Of a stretch of DNA of 64,000 bases, positions 8,381-16,645 are shown one piece after another. Each line of letters opens with the position of its first letter. Position 1 is the first letter of the stretch. The translations under genes and the position numbers were made by a program. This DNA is from Streptomyces sp. NBC_01497 (GTDB lineage: Bacteria; Actinomycetota; Actinomycetes; Streptomycetales; Streptomycetaceae): the NCBI RefSeq assembly GCF_036250695.1, contig NZ_CP109427.1, positions 7,192,001 to 7,256,000 of the forward strand, written 5' to 3'. The notes below the pieces were generated by a model. The model had not been told where the DNA came from, did no database searches, and was given only the letters and a program-made list of their open reading frames with translations.

Positions 8381-8421
8381 CCGGGGGCGGGCCGGCGTCA
8401 CTGGCCCGGCCCGGCCCCGTC
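8381..8421. terminator. Probable bidirectional hairpin between convergent genes
   Basis: GGGGGCGGGCC and GGCCCGGCCCC can pair with one bulge between the convergent NTF2-like gene and MFS gene. It is GC-only and imperfect, so this is a modest call. Confidence 0.35.
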
Positions 8422-8519
8422 TGCCGCCGGTGGGGGGCAAGGGGGCCCCGACGGGGCTGTCCGTTCCCGGCCCGGGCGGGCGTACGGGCATCCCGCACGG
8501 CCCGCCCCGGCGGCCGGTG

Positions 8520-9845
8520 TCACGAGGCGCGTACGGATTGAGTGGTCCCGCGTCCGCCCGACGCTGACGTCTCTTCCGTCTCTTGCGTCCCTTGCGGCAC
8601 GCTCGTGGCAACGGGCGCCGGGATCGGGGGCTTCGACCGTGCGATGGCGACGCGCAGGACGAGGGCGAGCACGGTCAGGCCCAGCACGACGAGCGTGTAC
8701 ACCTCCGTCGTCGGCCGCAGTCCGTAGTGGGTGTCGGCGAAGCCCGCGACGACGGCGGGGATGCTGAAGGCCAGGTACGAGATGACGTAGACGACGGCGA
8801 TGAGGGCGCTGCGCTCGTGCGGCATGGCGATACGGGCGACCGTGCCGAACCCGGCGAGCGCACCGGCGCCGAATCCGGCGCCGGCGACGACGGTGCCGGC
8901 GAAGGCGAAGGCCACGTGTCCGCTGTGGACCCCGGCGAGCGTCAGGATCGTGCCGATGCCGAGGGCTGTCGCGGCGGGCAGGAGGAGGCGCGGTGCCGGT
9001 ACGGGCCGCAGCAGGAACGAGGTGATCGCGGCGACGCCGCAGAGCAGGGCGATCACGATGCCGCCGATGAGATGGTTGCTCAGGCCGAACACGCCCGCCG
9101 CGACCGAGGGGCCGAGGGAGAAGTAGAGGCCGCCGAGGGCCCAGCCGGCGATGAGGACGGGTATGACGGGCGCGAGGTCGGCGCGCAGGTGCCCCGGGAT
9201 CTTGGCCTTGGGGGTGAGCGATCCCAGTGCGCCGTGCCTGCGGGCCACGGTCTCGGGCATGAGCAGGACGGCCAGTCCGGAGACGGCCATGCCGGCGAGC
9301 AGGACGACGTAGACGAGGTGCGTGGGGGCGGGGCCGAACTGCACGAGGGCTCCGCAGCCGACCGCGCCGAGGGCGAGTCCGCCGGTCGGGGCCACGGAGT
9401 TGACGGCGCCCGCCCGGTGCTTGGCGTGCGGCGGTGCGAGGTCGACGAGCGCGGCGCCGAGGACCGAGATCGCGGCTCCGGTCGCGATGCCCTGGAGGAG
9501 TCGTGCCACGGACAGGGAGGCGGTGTCGCCGGCGAGCAGGAACAGGACGAGGGAGAGGCCCTCCAGAAGGATCGCCCCGGCGAGGACCGGACGGCGTCCG
9601 ACATGGTCGGAGAGGCGGCCCACGACCAGCAGGGAGCCCAGGAGCCCGAGGACGTAGATGGCGAAGATGACGGTGAGGATCGTGGGGGAGAAGCCCCACA
9701 TGTGCTGGTAGACGACGTACAGCGGGGAGGGCGCGCTGGAGGCGGCCATGAAGAGGGCGACCACGGCGCTGGTGACGCCGAAGAAGACGGTGTGGCGGCG
9801 CGTGTGCGTCTGCTCCGGCCCGGAGGTCGGCGGGCTCGTGGACAA
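8520..9845 (-). CDS. Major facilitator superfamily exporter
   Basis: This 441-residue protein has about twelve hydrophobic segments and the MFS loop 2-3 signature GRLSDHVGRRPVL near residue 80. The first segment contains SSAPSPLYVVYQ, as in drug or small-molecule efflux MFS proteins. The N-terminus (MSTSPPTSGPEQTHTRRH) is cytoplasmic and polar; the C-terminal tail after the last helix is hydrophilic. It is divergent from the TetR gene at 9956 with matched TCTGTGC half-sites between them, so it is most likely a TetR-repressed efflux pump. The substrate is unknown. Confidence 0.85.
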   Translation of the reverse strand: MSTSPPTSGPEQTHTRRHTVFFGVTSAVVALFMAASSAPSPLYVVYQHMWGFSPTILTVIFAIYVLGLLGSLLVVGRLSDHVGRRPVLAGAILLEGLSLVLFLLAGDTASLSVARLLQGIATGAAISVLGAALVDLAPPHAKHRAGAVNSVAPTGGLALGAVGCGALVQFGPAPTHLVYVVLLAGMAVSGLAVLLMPETVARRHGALGSLTPKAKIPGHLRADLAPVIPVLIAGWALGGLYFSLGPSVAAGVFGLSNHLIGGIVIALLCGVAAITSFLLRPVPAPRLLLPAATALGIGTILTLAGVHSGHVAFAFAGTVVAGAGFGAGALAGFGTVARIAMPHERSALIAVVYVISYLAFSIPAVVAGFADTHYGLRPTTEVYTLVVLGLTVLALVLRVAIARSKPPIPAPVATSVPQGTQETEETSASGGRGTTQSVRAS

Positions 9846-9873
9846 GGGTTCTCCCAGGATTCTTAAAGCTGAG

Positions 9874-9944
9874 GTCTGTGCGTTTACGGGGAGCCTACAC
9901 TAAAGCACAGACGGCTGCGTTAGTTTATCGCAGTGATCTGTGCG
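9874..9944. promoter_or_regulatory. Inverted repeats between the MFS pump and its TetR regulator
   Basis: GTCTGTGCGTTTA (9874-9886) and TAAAGCACAGAC (9901-9912) form an inverted repeat with one bulged G and a 14-bp spacer. A third half-site, TCTGTGCG, lies at 9937-9944, twelve bases before the TetR start. The arrangement would let one repressor cover both divergent promoters. Confidence 0.6.
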
Positions 9945-9955
9945 AACATGGGGTC

Positions 9956-10558
9956 ATGTCCAGTGATACGACCGTTACCGGTGGGACGGGTACGGCTGTC
10001 CCCCCGGACGCCATGGCCGGACGGCGCCCCGGTGGCAGATCGGCACGGGTGCGCGCGTCCGTGCACGCCGCGGTGGTGGAACTCCTCGCCGACGAGGGCG
10101 GAGAGCCGCTGACCATCCCCCTGGTGGCCGCGCGCGCCGGCGTGCACGCCACCACGCTGTACCGGCGGTGGGGGTCCGTGGCCGACCTGCTGGGCGATGT
10201 GGCCTCCAGCAGGTTCAGTGGCGCGAACGGCGAGATCGTCGTCCCCGACACCGGGAACCTGCGCGACGACCTACGGCAGTGGGCCTCCGACGTGGCCACC
10301 GACCTCGCCGACCCGGACGTCCTGACGCTGATGCGCGCCACCATCGGCTCGGGGGAGTCGGGCGGCTGCGTGTGCCGGGGCGACCGGATGGACCAGCTGC
10401 AGGCCATCCTCGACCGGGAGCGCGAGCGCGGTGGGGAAGCGCCGGACGCGGAGCACGCGTCGGACATCCTGCTCGCCCCCCTGTACTACCGCGCGCTGTT
10501 CACCGAGACCCCGGGCACACCCGCGTGGGCCGCTTCGCTCGTCGGCAACCTGGCCTGA
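9956..10558 (+). CDS. TetR-family regulator, likely repressor of the divergent MFS pump
   Basis: This 200-residue protein has a flexible Gly/Thr-rich N-terminus followed by a TetR DNA-binding domain: RASVHAAVVELLADEGGEP, then IPLVAARAGVHATTLYRRWGS at about residues 25-70. A C-terminal domain of the TetR_C type (LPLYYRALF-like LLAPLYYRALFTETP) follows. ATG at 9956 is chosen because it lies just after the third half-site and gives normal spacing to the HTH; an upstream in-frame start at 9878 would overlap the operators. The function is inferred from the divergent layout. Confidence 0.85.
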   Translation: MSSDTTVTGGTGTAVPPDAMAGRRPGGRSARVRASVHAAVVELLADEGGEPLTIPLVAARAGVHATTLYRRWGSVADLLGDVASSRFSGANGEIVVPDTGNLRDDLRQWASDVATDLADPDVLTLMRATIGSGESGGCVCRGDRMDQLQAILDRERERGGEAPDAEHASDILLAPLYYRALFTETPGTPAWAASLVGNLA

Positions 10559-10787
10559 GAGCCGCGTCGTCGCGCGGTTCGCGTACGGCCGGCGCGGGGA
10601 AGCGGGGAACATCACGCCCGTGCCGCGTCCGGCGGGGAGCCCCGTCGCGGAGGCGGGCACGACGGCGGCCGTAACATGACGGGACGCGTTCGCGTGGCCT
10701 GGCGTGTGCCCCGGTGGCAGGACGGCGACGGGCCCGGGAGCTCCGGACACGAACCACCGACGTCACGACTGCCCTGACGGGGAACCC

Positions 10788-11678
10788 ATGCCCTCACATA
10801 TCGCCCTGGTCGGAATCGGCCGCATGGGAACTCCCCTGTGCGGACGCTTCGTACGCGCCGGTCACCGCGTGACCGCCTTCGATCTGCGCCCCGAACGGCA
10901 GGAGGCCGTCCGCGCCTCGGGCGCCGACTGGGCGCTGTCCGCGGCCGAGGCCGCGGCGGGCGCGGACGTACTGATCACGGTGCTCCCCGGACCGGCCGAT
11001 GCCGGGGAGGCCCTCACCGACGCCGTGTTCGCGGCCCTGGCCGCCGGGGCGGTGTGGATCGACATGACGAGCAACACGCCTGAGGCGGCTGCCGTGCCGC
11101 GCGCCCGGGCCCTCGCGCACGGTGTCGATGTCCTTGAGGCGCCCATGGGCGGCGGCCCCGCCGACGCCGAGCACGGCCTGCTCCGCCTGTTCGTGGGCGG
11201 TGACGCCGAAGTGCGGGACCGGTGCCTGCCGTTGCTGGAGTCCGTGACGACCCGGGACCGGATCAGCCACCTCGGCGGTCCTGGCACCGGCTACCTGGCG
11301 AAACTCCTCGTCAACCTGCTCTGGTTCGGCCAGGCCGCGGCGAGCGCCGAGGCGCTTTTGCTGGGGAGCAGGGCGGGCATCGATCCGGGGGTGCTGCGCG
11401 ACGCCCTGGCCGGCAGCGCGGCGGGCAGTGACTTCATCCGCCGGGACCTGTCGTCGCTCTTCGCCGGGGACTACCTGCGTTCGTACGGGCTCGGCCGCAT
11501 ACACGACCAACTGGAGGCCGTCACCGACGCGGCCCGCGACCTCGGCACACCGCACGAGTTGGCCGACGCGGTTCTGCGTCTGCACCGGCGGGCCCTGGAG
11601 CGCTTCGGGCCCGTGGACGGCGAACTCCTGGCCGTGGCCCTGCTGGAGGAAGCGGCGGGCATCACCCTGCGGGCCTGA
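10788..11678 (+). CDS. NAD(P)-dependent beta-hydroxyacid dehydrogenase (3-hydroxyisobutyrate dehydrogenase family)
   Basis: This 296-residue protein has an N-terminal Rossmann domain with the motif GIGRMGTPLCGRFVRAG (about residues 8-24) and the family signature VLEAPMGGGPADAEHG (normally DAPVSGG). GTGYLAKLLVNLLWF includes the conserved GxxxKxxxN-type catalytic helix with lysine. The C-terminal helical domain is of normal length. It should oxidise or reduce a small 3-hydroxy acid or aldehyde such as a tartronate-semialdehyde-type substrate; the exact one is unknown. The ATG follows ACGGGGAACCC. It is a single gene, convergent with the large protease-like gene. Confidence 0.85.
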   Translation: MPSHIALVGIGRMGTPLCGRFVRAGHRVTAFDLRPERQEAVRASGADWALSAAEAAAGADVLITVLPGPADAGEALTDAVFAALAAGAVWIDMTSNTPEAAAVPRARALAHGVDVLEAPMGGGPADAEHGLLRLFVGGDAEVRDRCLPLLESVTTRDRISHLGGPGTGYLAKLLVNLLWFGQAAASAEALLLGSRAGIDPGVLRDALAGSAAGSDFIRRDLSSLFAGDYLRSYGLGRIHDQLEAVTDAARDLGTPHELADAVLRLHRRALERFGPVDGELLAVALLEEAAGITLRA

Positions 11679-11706
11679 GTACCGGTGAGTGGGCCCTGCG
11701 GTCGTC

Positions 11707-11742
11707 GCGGTGCCCGGGAGGCCGAGGCTTCCCGGGCACCGC
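11707..11742. terminator. Strong bidirectional terminator hairpin
   Basis: GCGGTGCCCGGGA (11707-11719) and TCCCGGGCACCGC (11730-11742) make a perfect 13-bp stem with a 10-nt loop between convergent genes. Confidence 0.75.
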
Positions 11743-11783
11743 ACCGGACCGGAACCGACCGGTGTGTCACCGCTGTCGGACGG

Positions 11784-14444
11784 TCACCCCTGGGGGCCAG
11801 AGGCCGCGGCCGGCGCGTGGTCGTAGCCCGCGACGCCCTTGACCACCTGGGTGAACTCCTTCCCGCTGGTCGTCAGGTTGAGCTCCACATCGATCTCCCA
11901 CCGGCCCGCGGCCGGGGTCGGTGCGACCAGGTTCGCGGTCGCGGTCGTGTGGCCCGACGCGTCGGTGGTCGCTGCCGCTGCCACCTGCTGCACGACCGTG
12001 CCGTTCGGGTCGAGCAGCCAGAACGTCATCGGGTTGTCCGCGCTCGCGTCCGGCGTCCTGAAGCTGACGTCCAGGTCCGTCTTGCCGGCCGGCACGTCCA
12101 GGTTGTACGTGCTGATCTGGCCGACCTGACGTCCCACCGTACTGGTGATCGTCGTGTCGAACGCGCCCCCCGCCGAGGGGATCAGCGTCCGGCGGGCGAC
12201 CGGAACGGACGTCCGGGCACCGTTGTCGGCGACGAACTGCACCGACTCCGGGTGGTCACCGGGCGCCGTCGGCAGGCTCACCCGCAGCGGGACGGTGGCA
12301 CTGGAGTGCGCCTTGATCCGCACCCGGTGCGCCGCCGGGGCGGTCACGTAGTGCTGACCCGTGGTCCGGAACGAGACGGTGCCGGTGTACGTGCCCGGCA
12401 CGATCGGCGGCTCCTGCAGGTGGGCGCGGCCGTTCGCCCAACGGATCTCGGCCCGCCACTTGCCCGCCACCGGTGCGGTGACCTCCACGTGCTGGATGTT
12501 GGACACCGTGCCCAGCCGGCCCGCCCTGGTCGACGCCGTGCCGTAGTCGTACGAGATCTGGGTCAGACGGCCCTTGGGGTCGATCAAGGTGTACGCCAGG
12601 ACGGTGGAGTTGGTCGGGTCCGGGATGATCATGTCGGCGTCGAGCCGGTCCAGGCCCTTGGGCACCTCGAACGTGATCGGCTTGGCCGCCTGGGCGCCCT
12701 GGGCCGGGACGGGCAGAGCCGGGTCCGGAGCGCTGACGGGCTCGGTGACGGTCCTGCCGATCTGCTGTGCGCGGCTCAGCGAGCGGTAGGCGGCGTTGAC
12801 CTCGGTGTCCTTGCCGCTGGTGTTGAACAGCGTCACCGACTGGGCGCTCACGCCCGCGTTGTGGGTGATGTCCAGCTGCGTCGGCGAGCTGACGACAAGG
12901 CCCTCGGAGCCGGCCTGCTTGCCCTGGTGGGAGAGCGTGGTGCCGGGCTCCTGCTGGGCGGCCTTGACGGCCGCGTCGACGTTGAGCAGACCGGATCCCT
13001 GCTGGTCGGACGGCGCGCCGATGTCGGTCGCGGTGCTGGTGAGGATCTGCTTGACCAGGGCCGGGGCGGGCTTGGCGCCGTGGTGCGTGTCGGCGTATGC
13101 CTGGATGACGTCCGCCGCGGCGCCGGCCACGATCGGACACGACTGGCTCGTGCCGCCGAAGGCCTCGGTCTGCGTGTTCGTCGGGCAGTCACTGCCGTTC
13201 GGATTGCACGCCGCCTCACCGCCGTAACCGGGCGCGGCGAGGTCGACGACGCGGTTGTTGGGCGCCGTGCCGCCGGAGGACAGCGGGGTGATGTCGTTGT
13301 TCGTCCACTTGGTGAAGCCGGTGGCCTGCGCGTTGAGGCGCAGCGTGTTCGTCGCGCCGACGGCGATGGCCAGCGGGTCGGTGGCCGGTGAGGAGACCGT
13401 GCCGGAGTCCCCGCTGTCGCCGGAGGAGACGACGACGGTCACGCCCGCCGCGATGGCGGCGTCGTTCGCCGCGTAGAAGGCCGCGTACCGGCCGGGGCGC
13501 GGGGTGAAGCCGTAGGACTCGGAGATGATGTCGGCGTGCTCGGTCACGACGGCGTGGTCGATGCCCGCGATGACCGCGGACTCCGGCTGCTCCACGGCGC
13601 CGTCGGCGCCGCTGGGCGGGGTGTCGATGACCGAGGTGTCGACCAGCGAGGCGTCCGGGGCGACACCCTTGATCGTGAAGGTGCAGCCCTTCGGCAGACC
13701 GGAGAAGGGGAGTTCCTTGGAGTAGTCGTAGACGACCGTGCCCTGTCCGGCGATCGACGAGGCGTCACCGTAGTATTCGCCGTCGCTGTCGTCGGCGGCC
13801 GGGTCCGGTGCGTTCAGCACGACGGGCGTGCCGTCCTTGCGGATGAAGTTCGGGTTGCCCGCGAGGTCGTTGATGCCGTCGTTGGCGACGATCACGCCCT
13901 TGCCGGTCGCGATGTCGTTGCCTTCGGACCTGTCCTTCGGGTCGTCGGACGAGGCGTGCACGACCGAGAGAGCCTCGGGCTCGGTGAACGGCTTCTTGGG
14001 ATTGGCGGGGCACAGTGCCGGGTTCAGCTTGGCCGGCTTGGCACGCGCCGTACTCGACCCGGGGTCGACGGTGATCGACGCGTCGGGGAGGACCTCGGTG
14101 ACGGCGGGGTTGGCGCGCAGCCGGGCGACCTCCGCGGCGGACAGGTGGGCAGCGACGGCGTTGACGCTCACCAACTGGCGTACGCCCGTACCGCCGTTGG
14201 CCTTGATGTCGGACACGATCGACCGCTGGTCGGAGCGGGTGGCCGAGGTGCGGGAAGCGCCCTGGGCCTTCAACGTGAGGTTGGCGTGCTGGTCGGCCAG
14301 TATCACGATGACCGGCCCGCCCGCGCCGGCGCCGTCCACCGCCGGAGCGAGGGGCGCGGCAAAGGCGCCACCGGTTCCCATGGCGGAGAGGGATATGCCG
14401 GCCACGAACGCCGTTGCCAGAGTAGCTGAAAGAGCTCGATTCAC
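11784..14444 (-). CDS. Secreted subtilisin-like (S8) family protein with an atypical catalytic site
   Basis: This is an 886-residue exported protein. A signal peptide (about residues 1-29, ending GTGGAFA) is followed by an inhibitor-like prodomain containing QLVSVNAVAAHLSAAEVARL and NPAVTEVLPD. The S8 domain shows VIVANDGIND (Asp region), a VTVVVSSGDSGDSG core strand, the oxyanion-side AAPGYGGEAACNP, and the serine motif GGTSQSCPIVAGAAADV. The usual HGTHVA histidine motif is absent; the aligned place reads DASSIAGQGTVVYDY. About 400 C-terminal residues form beta-rich domains. With Ser and Asp but no clear His, it may be a divergent peptidase or an inactive homologue. A terminator lies downstream. 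Confidence 0.8.
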   Translation of the reverse strand: MNRALSATLATAFVAGISLSAMGTGGAFAAPLAPAVDGAGAGGPVIVILADQHANLTLKAQGASRTSATRSDQRSIVSDIKANGGTGVRQLVSVNAVAAHLSAAEVARLRANPAVTEVLPDASITVDPGSSTARAKPAKLNPALCPANPKKPFTEPEALSVVHASSDDPKDRSEGNDIATGKGVIVANDGINDLAGNPNFIRKDGTPVVLNAPDPAADDSDGEYYGDASSIAGQGTVVYDYSKELPFSGLPKGCTFTIKGVAPDASLVDTSVIDTPPSGADGAVEQPESAVIAGIDHAVVTEHADIISESYGFTPRPGRYAAFYAANDAAIAAGVTVVVSSGDSGDSGTVSSPATDPLAIAVGATNTLRLNAQATGFTKWTNNDITPLSSGGTAPNNRVVDLAAPGYGGEAACNPNGSDCPTNTQTEAFGGTSQSCPIVAGAAADVIQAYADTHHGAKPAPALVKQILTSTATDIGAPSDQQGSGLLNVDAAVKAAQQEPGTTLSHQGKQAGSEGLVVSSPTQLDITHNAGVSAQSVTLFNTSGKDTEVNAAYRSLSRAQQIGRTVTEPVSAPDPALPVPAQGAQAAKPITFEVPKGLDRLDADMIIPDPTNSTVLAYTLIDPKGRLTQISYDYGTASTRAGRLGTVSNIQHVEVTAPVAGKWRAEIRWANGRAHLQEPPIVPGTYTGTVSFRTTGQHYVTAPAAHRVRIKAHSSATVPLRVSLPTAPGDHPESVQFVADNGARTSVPVARRTLIPSAGGAFDTTITSTVGRQVGQISTYNLDVPAGKTDLDVSFRTPDASADNPMTFWLLDPNGTVVQQVAAAATTDASGHTTATANLVAPTPAAGRWEIDVELNLTTSGKEFTQVVKGVAGYDHAPAAASGPQG

Positions 14445-15212
14445 AGAACCCTACCTTCGTCCGGGTATGTATGTCCCGGGTGCATACGGCACGGAAGTCA
14501 ACTCTTTTCACATGCGGCAAACACAATCAAACGAAAGTAATACCATCCGTCGACCAACGAGGGCCACGGCCGTCTCAGGATCATGGATGAGGCTTTGCGA
14601 ACGGCAGCGGGGCGCGGCGGCGGATGAGGGCCGGGACGTGTTGCGGCCGGGTGTCGGTCATGTCAAATCGCGCTCGTCAGCGCCCTGTTGACGTCGATGC
14701 GCGTGGCCCCGACGACCCCGGCCCGCCGCCACCCGACGCCGAGTGGCGGGCGTTGATATCCATGGGGCGTGTGAGACGTAAGGCTACGCGTGCGACGAAA
14801 GCGGTGTGTGCGATGAAGGCGACGCGTGCGATGAAAGCGATGTGTGCGACGAAAGCGGTGCGGGTGCCGTGGGTGCCGCGGGTAAATGCCGGCACCGTCC
14901 GTCACGTGAAAGCGAATGCGGAAATGCGGTGCCCCCTCACACCAGGGAGCGCGATGTCATGCCGACTTCTTCGACGCCCCGTCAACAGTTCAAGGCACCG
15001 GTCCGTACGGAATGGCGGAGGGAGCCGGCTCCCGGAGCGGGCGCTTCGCGCGATGAGCCCCCGTGCCCCGTGCGATGAGCTCCCCGTGCGATGATCCGCG
15101 GCCGATCGCCGGACCCTCCCGCGCCCCGGGAACACGACCACCTTCCAAGATCCCTCCCACGCCGTGGATACGTCGCCGTGCGCTTGCCGCCGAGCCCTCG
15201 CCCGAACGCCTT
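14445..15212. other. Long intergenic region upstream of the protease-like gene
   Basis: This 770-bp region has unusually AT-rich parts just upstream of the protease-like gene (around 14505-14550), likely its promoter. It also contains the 18-bp repeats described separately. No frame looks like a conserved protein; several short overlapping frames are explained by the repeats. Confidence 0.5.
14783..14854. repeat. Four imperfect 18-bp tandem repeats
   Basis: The units are GCTACGCGTGCGACGAAA, GCGGTGTGTGCGATGAAG, GCGACGCGTGCGATGAAA and GCGATGTGTGCGACGAAA. The period is a multiple of three, so frames on both strands become hexapeptide repeats (for example [K]ATRAM/AVCAM on plus, HRFRRT-like on minus). 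No ribosome binding site or conserved flanking protein supports translation. Confidence 0.75.
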
Positions 15213-15666
15213 CCCGACCTGGAATTCCTCTCCTCGGTCAGGGCCGCCCTGGAGAGGTACGCGCCGGGCGTGGCGCGAGGGACCGAGCTCAAGGGCAACT
15301 CCCTGAGCAGCCCCGACGGGTGGGCGATCGGTGTGATGCCGCCCCTGCACGGCGGGCCCCGCCACTACGACCTGATCGCCCTGCCGGACACCGGTCTCCA
15401 GCCCGACGTGCCGTGTTTCACGGACTGCGTCGTGGCGATCGGCGGGGATGCCGCCCAGGGCGGCGGACACGTGGGTGCAGACTGCCGGTGCGTGCCTGCT
15501 GGAGCTCCTGGAGCGGCGCCATCACTTCGCCGGCCATGCCGGCCCCGATGACGAACGCGGCATCCCCGGCCGGTACTGCGTCGCCTCCGGAGCCGTGGGT
15601 CTCGGCGTCGATGCCGCGGAGATCGTTCGCCTGCAGAAGTCCCTGGTCGAGGCGAACGTGTCCGGT
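15213..15666 (+). pseudogene. Frameshifted, truncated hypothetical protein (possibly DUF6348-like)
   Basis: Two adjacent frames join into one protein-like sequence. The first runs from PDLEFLSSVRAALERYAP through DGWAIGVMPPLHGGPRHYDL to DCVVAIGGDAAQ. The second continues AADTWVQTAGACLLELLERR, HHFAGHAGPDDERGIPG and CVASGAVGLGVDAAE. A single extra G in the GGG at 15458-15460 shifts the frame. After about 15666 the similarity to a folded domain fades into low-complexity arginine-rich sequence. It resembles an uncharacterised actinobacterial family, possibly DUF6348, from memory only. No secure start was found. It is likely dead. Confidence 0.5.
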
Positions 15667-15892
15667 GACGCGCCCCACCGGGATCGCGTAAGGCGGACTG
15701 CGCGACGCGCCCGGCAGGTCCGGACGCGGTGGCGTGCCGAGAACCGGGTTCACTCCCGGGACTCCGGCCCGTGGGGACGGCGCCGCCCCGGGCCCTTCGG
15801 ATACGGACCTCGTCCGGGCCCCGCTTCGCGTTCACCGCTCGCGTCGCCGCTCCGTATGCGTCACCGGAGCGGCGGTCGGTCGCGGAGACGTC

Positions 15893-16645
15893 CTACGCCA
15901 GCAGCCCGACGAGCCGTTCGTGGACGCCGTCCTTGCCCTCCGCGCGGCTCGACACCAACTGCGCGCGGTCGTCCGGCTTCCGGGTGAGTACGTGGAGCCG
16001 GCCGTCGTGGCGGGCGAGCACCAGGTCGGTACTCTCACCGGCGATCTCGGCCGATCCCTGCGCGGTGTACCGGGTGACGGTGACCAGCGCGGAGCGGTCG
16101 GAGACACCGAGCACGGCGTCGATGTCCAGCGCCGGATCGGGGTCCGACGCCGTACCGCGGGGCAGCCAGTCGATGAGCATGTCGAGGCCGTCGTCGAGCT
16201 TGTACAGCCCGATCTGGTGGACGCCGAGTGCGTCGATGCGGATCATCAGGCAGATGTGTTCGGGCTGGGGGAGCAGCAGGATCCGCCACGGCTCTCCGGG
16301 ACCCGAACCCGTGATGCGGGCGTCGAGCACACTCCTCGCCCGCTGCTGGAACGCCACCGCGATGCCCAGGTCCCCCCGTACCTGGACCTGGTCGGCAGTG
16401 GAGCCCGCCACCAGAAGCTGACGTGCTGTCAGCGAACGGACCGCCTCGGCCAGCACCTCGTCCGACGGCCGGGCCTCCAGGAAGTCCACCACGGCGTCCA
16501 CAGCGGTGAGTTCGGCGATGGTGTACGCGCCGAGCAGTACCGGTCCGGTGTTCACCAGGTTCACCACGGCCGAGACCAGCCCTTCGGGCACGGCTGCCTC
16601 GCCGGCGCCCGTCGGCGCCGGGGTGTCGGGATGATCGTCGCTCAT
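15893..16645 (-). CDS. Unknown protein, second gene of a coupled pair
   Basis: I do not recognise this 250-residue acidic protein. It has no signal peptide or membrane helix. It shows an alpha-helical N-terminal half (LVSAVVNLVNTGPVLLGAYT, DAVVDFLEARPSDEVL) and a beta-rich C-terminal half with EHICLMIRIDALGVHQIGLY and LDMLIDWLPRG, which recalls small ligand-binding or chaperone-like folds. Its ATG overlaps the stop of the upstream gene (ATGA at 16642-16645), so the two are translationally coupled and probably act together. The product may bind or protect the partner protein, but this is speculation. Confidence 0.7.
   Translation of the reverse strand: MSDDHPDTPAPTGAGEAAVPEGLVSAVVNLVNTGPVLLGAYTIAELTAVDAVVDFLEARPSDEVLAEAVRSLTARQLLVAGSTADQVQVRGDLGIAVAFQQRARSVLDARITGSGPGEPWRILLLPQPEHICLMIRIDALGVHQIGLYKLDDGLDMLIDWLPRGTASDPDPALDIDAVLGVSDRSALVTVTRYTAQGSAEIAGESTDLVLARHDGRLHVLTRKPDDRAQLVSSRAEGKDGVHERLVGLLA

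Noticed and set aside
14624..15094. Repetitive protein encoded by the 18-bp repeats
   Set aside because: No ribosome binding site, no conserved sequence around the repeats, and comparable frames on the opposite strand.
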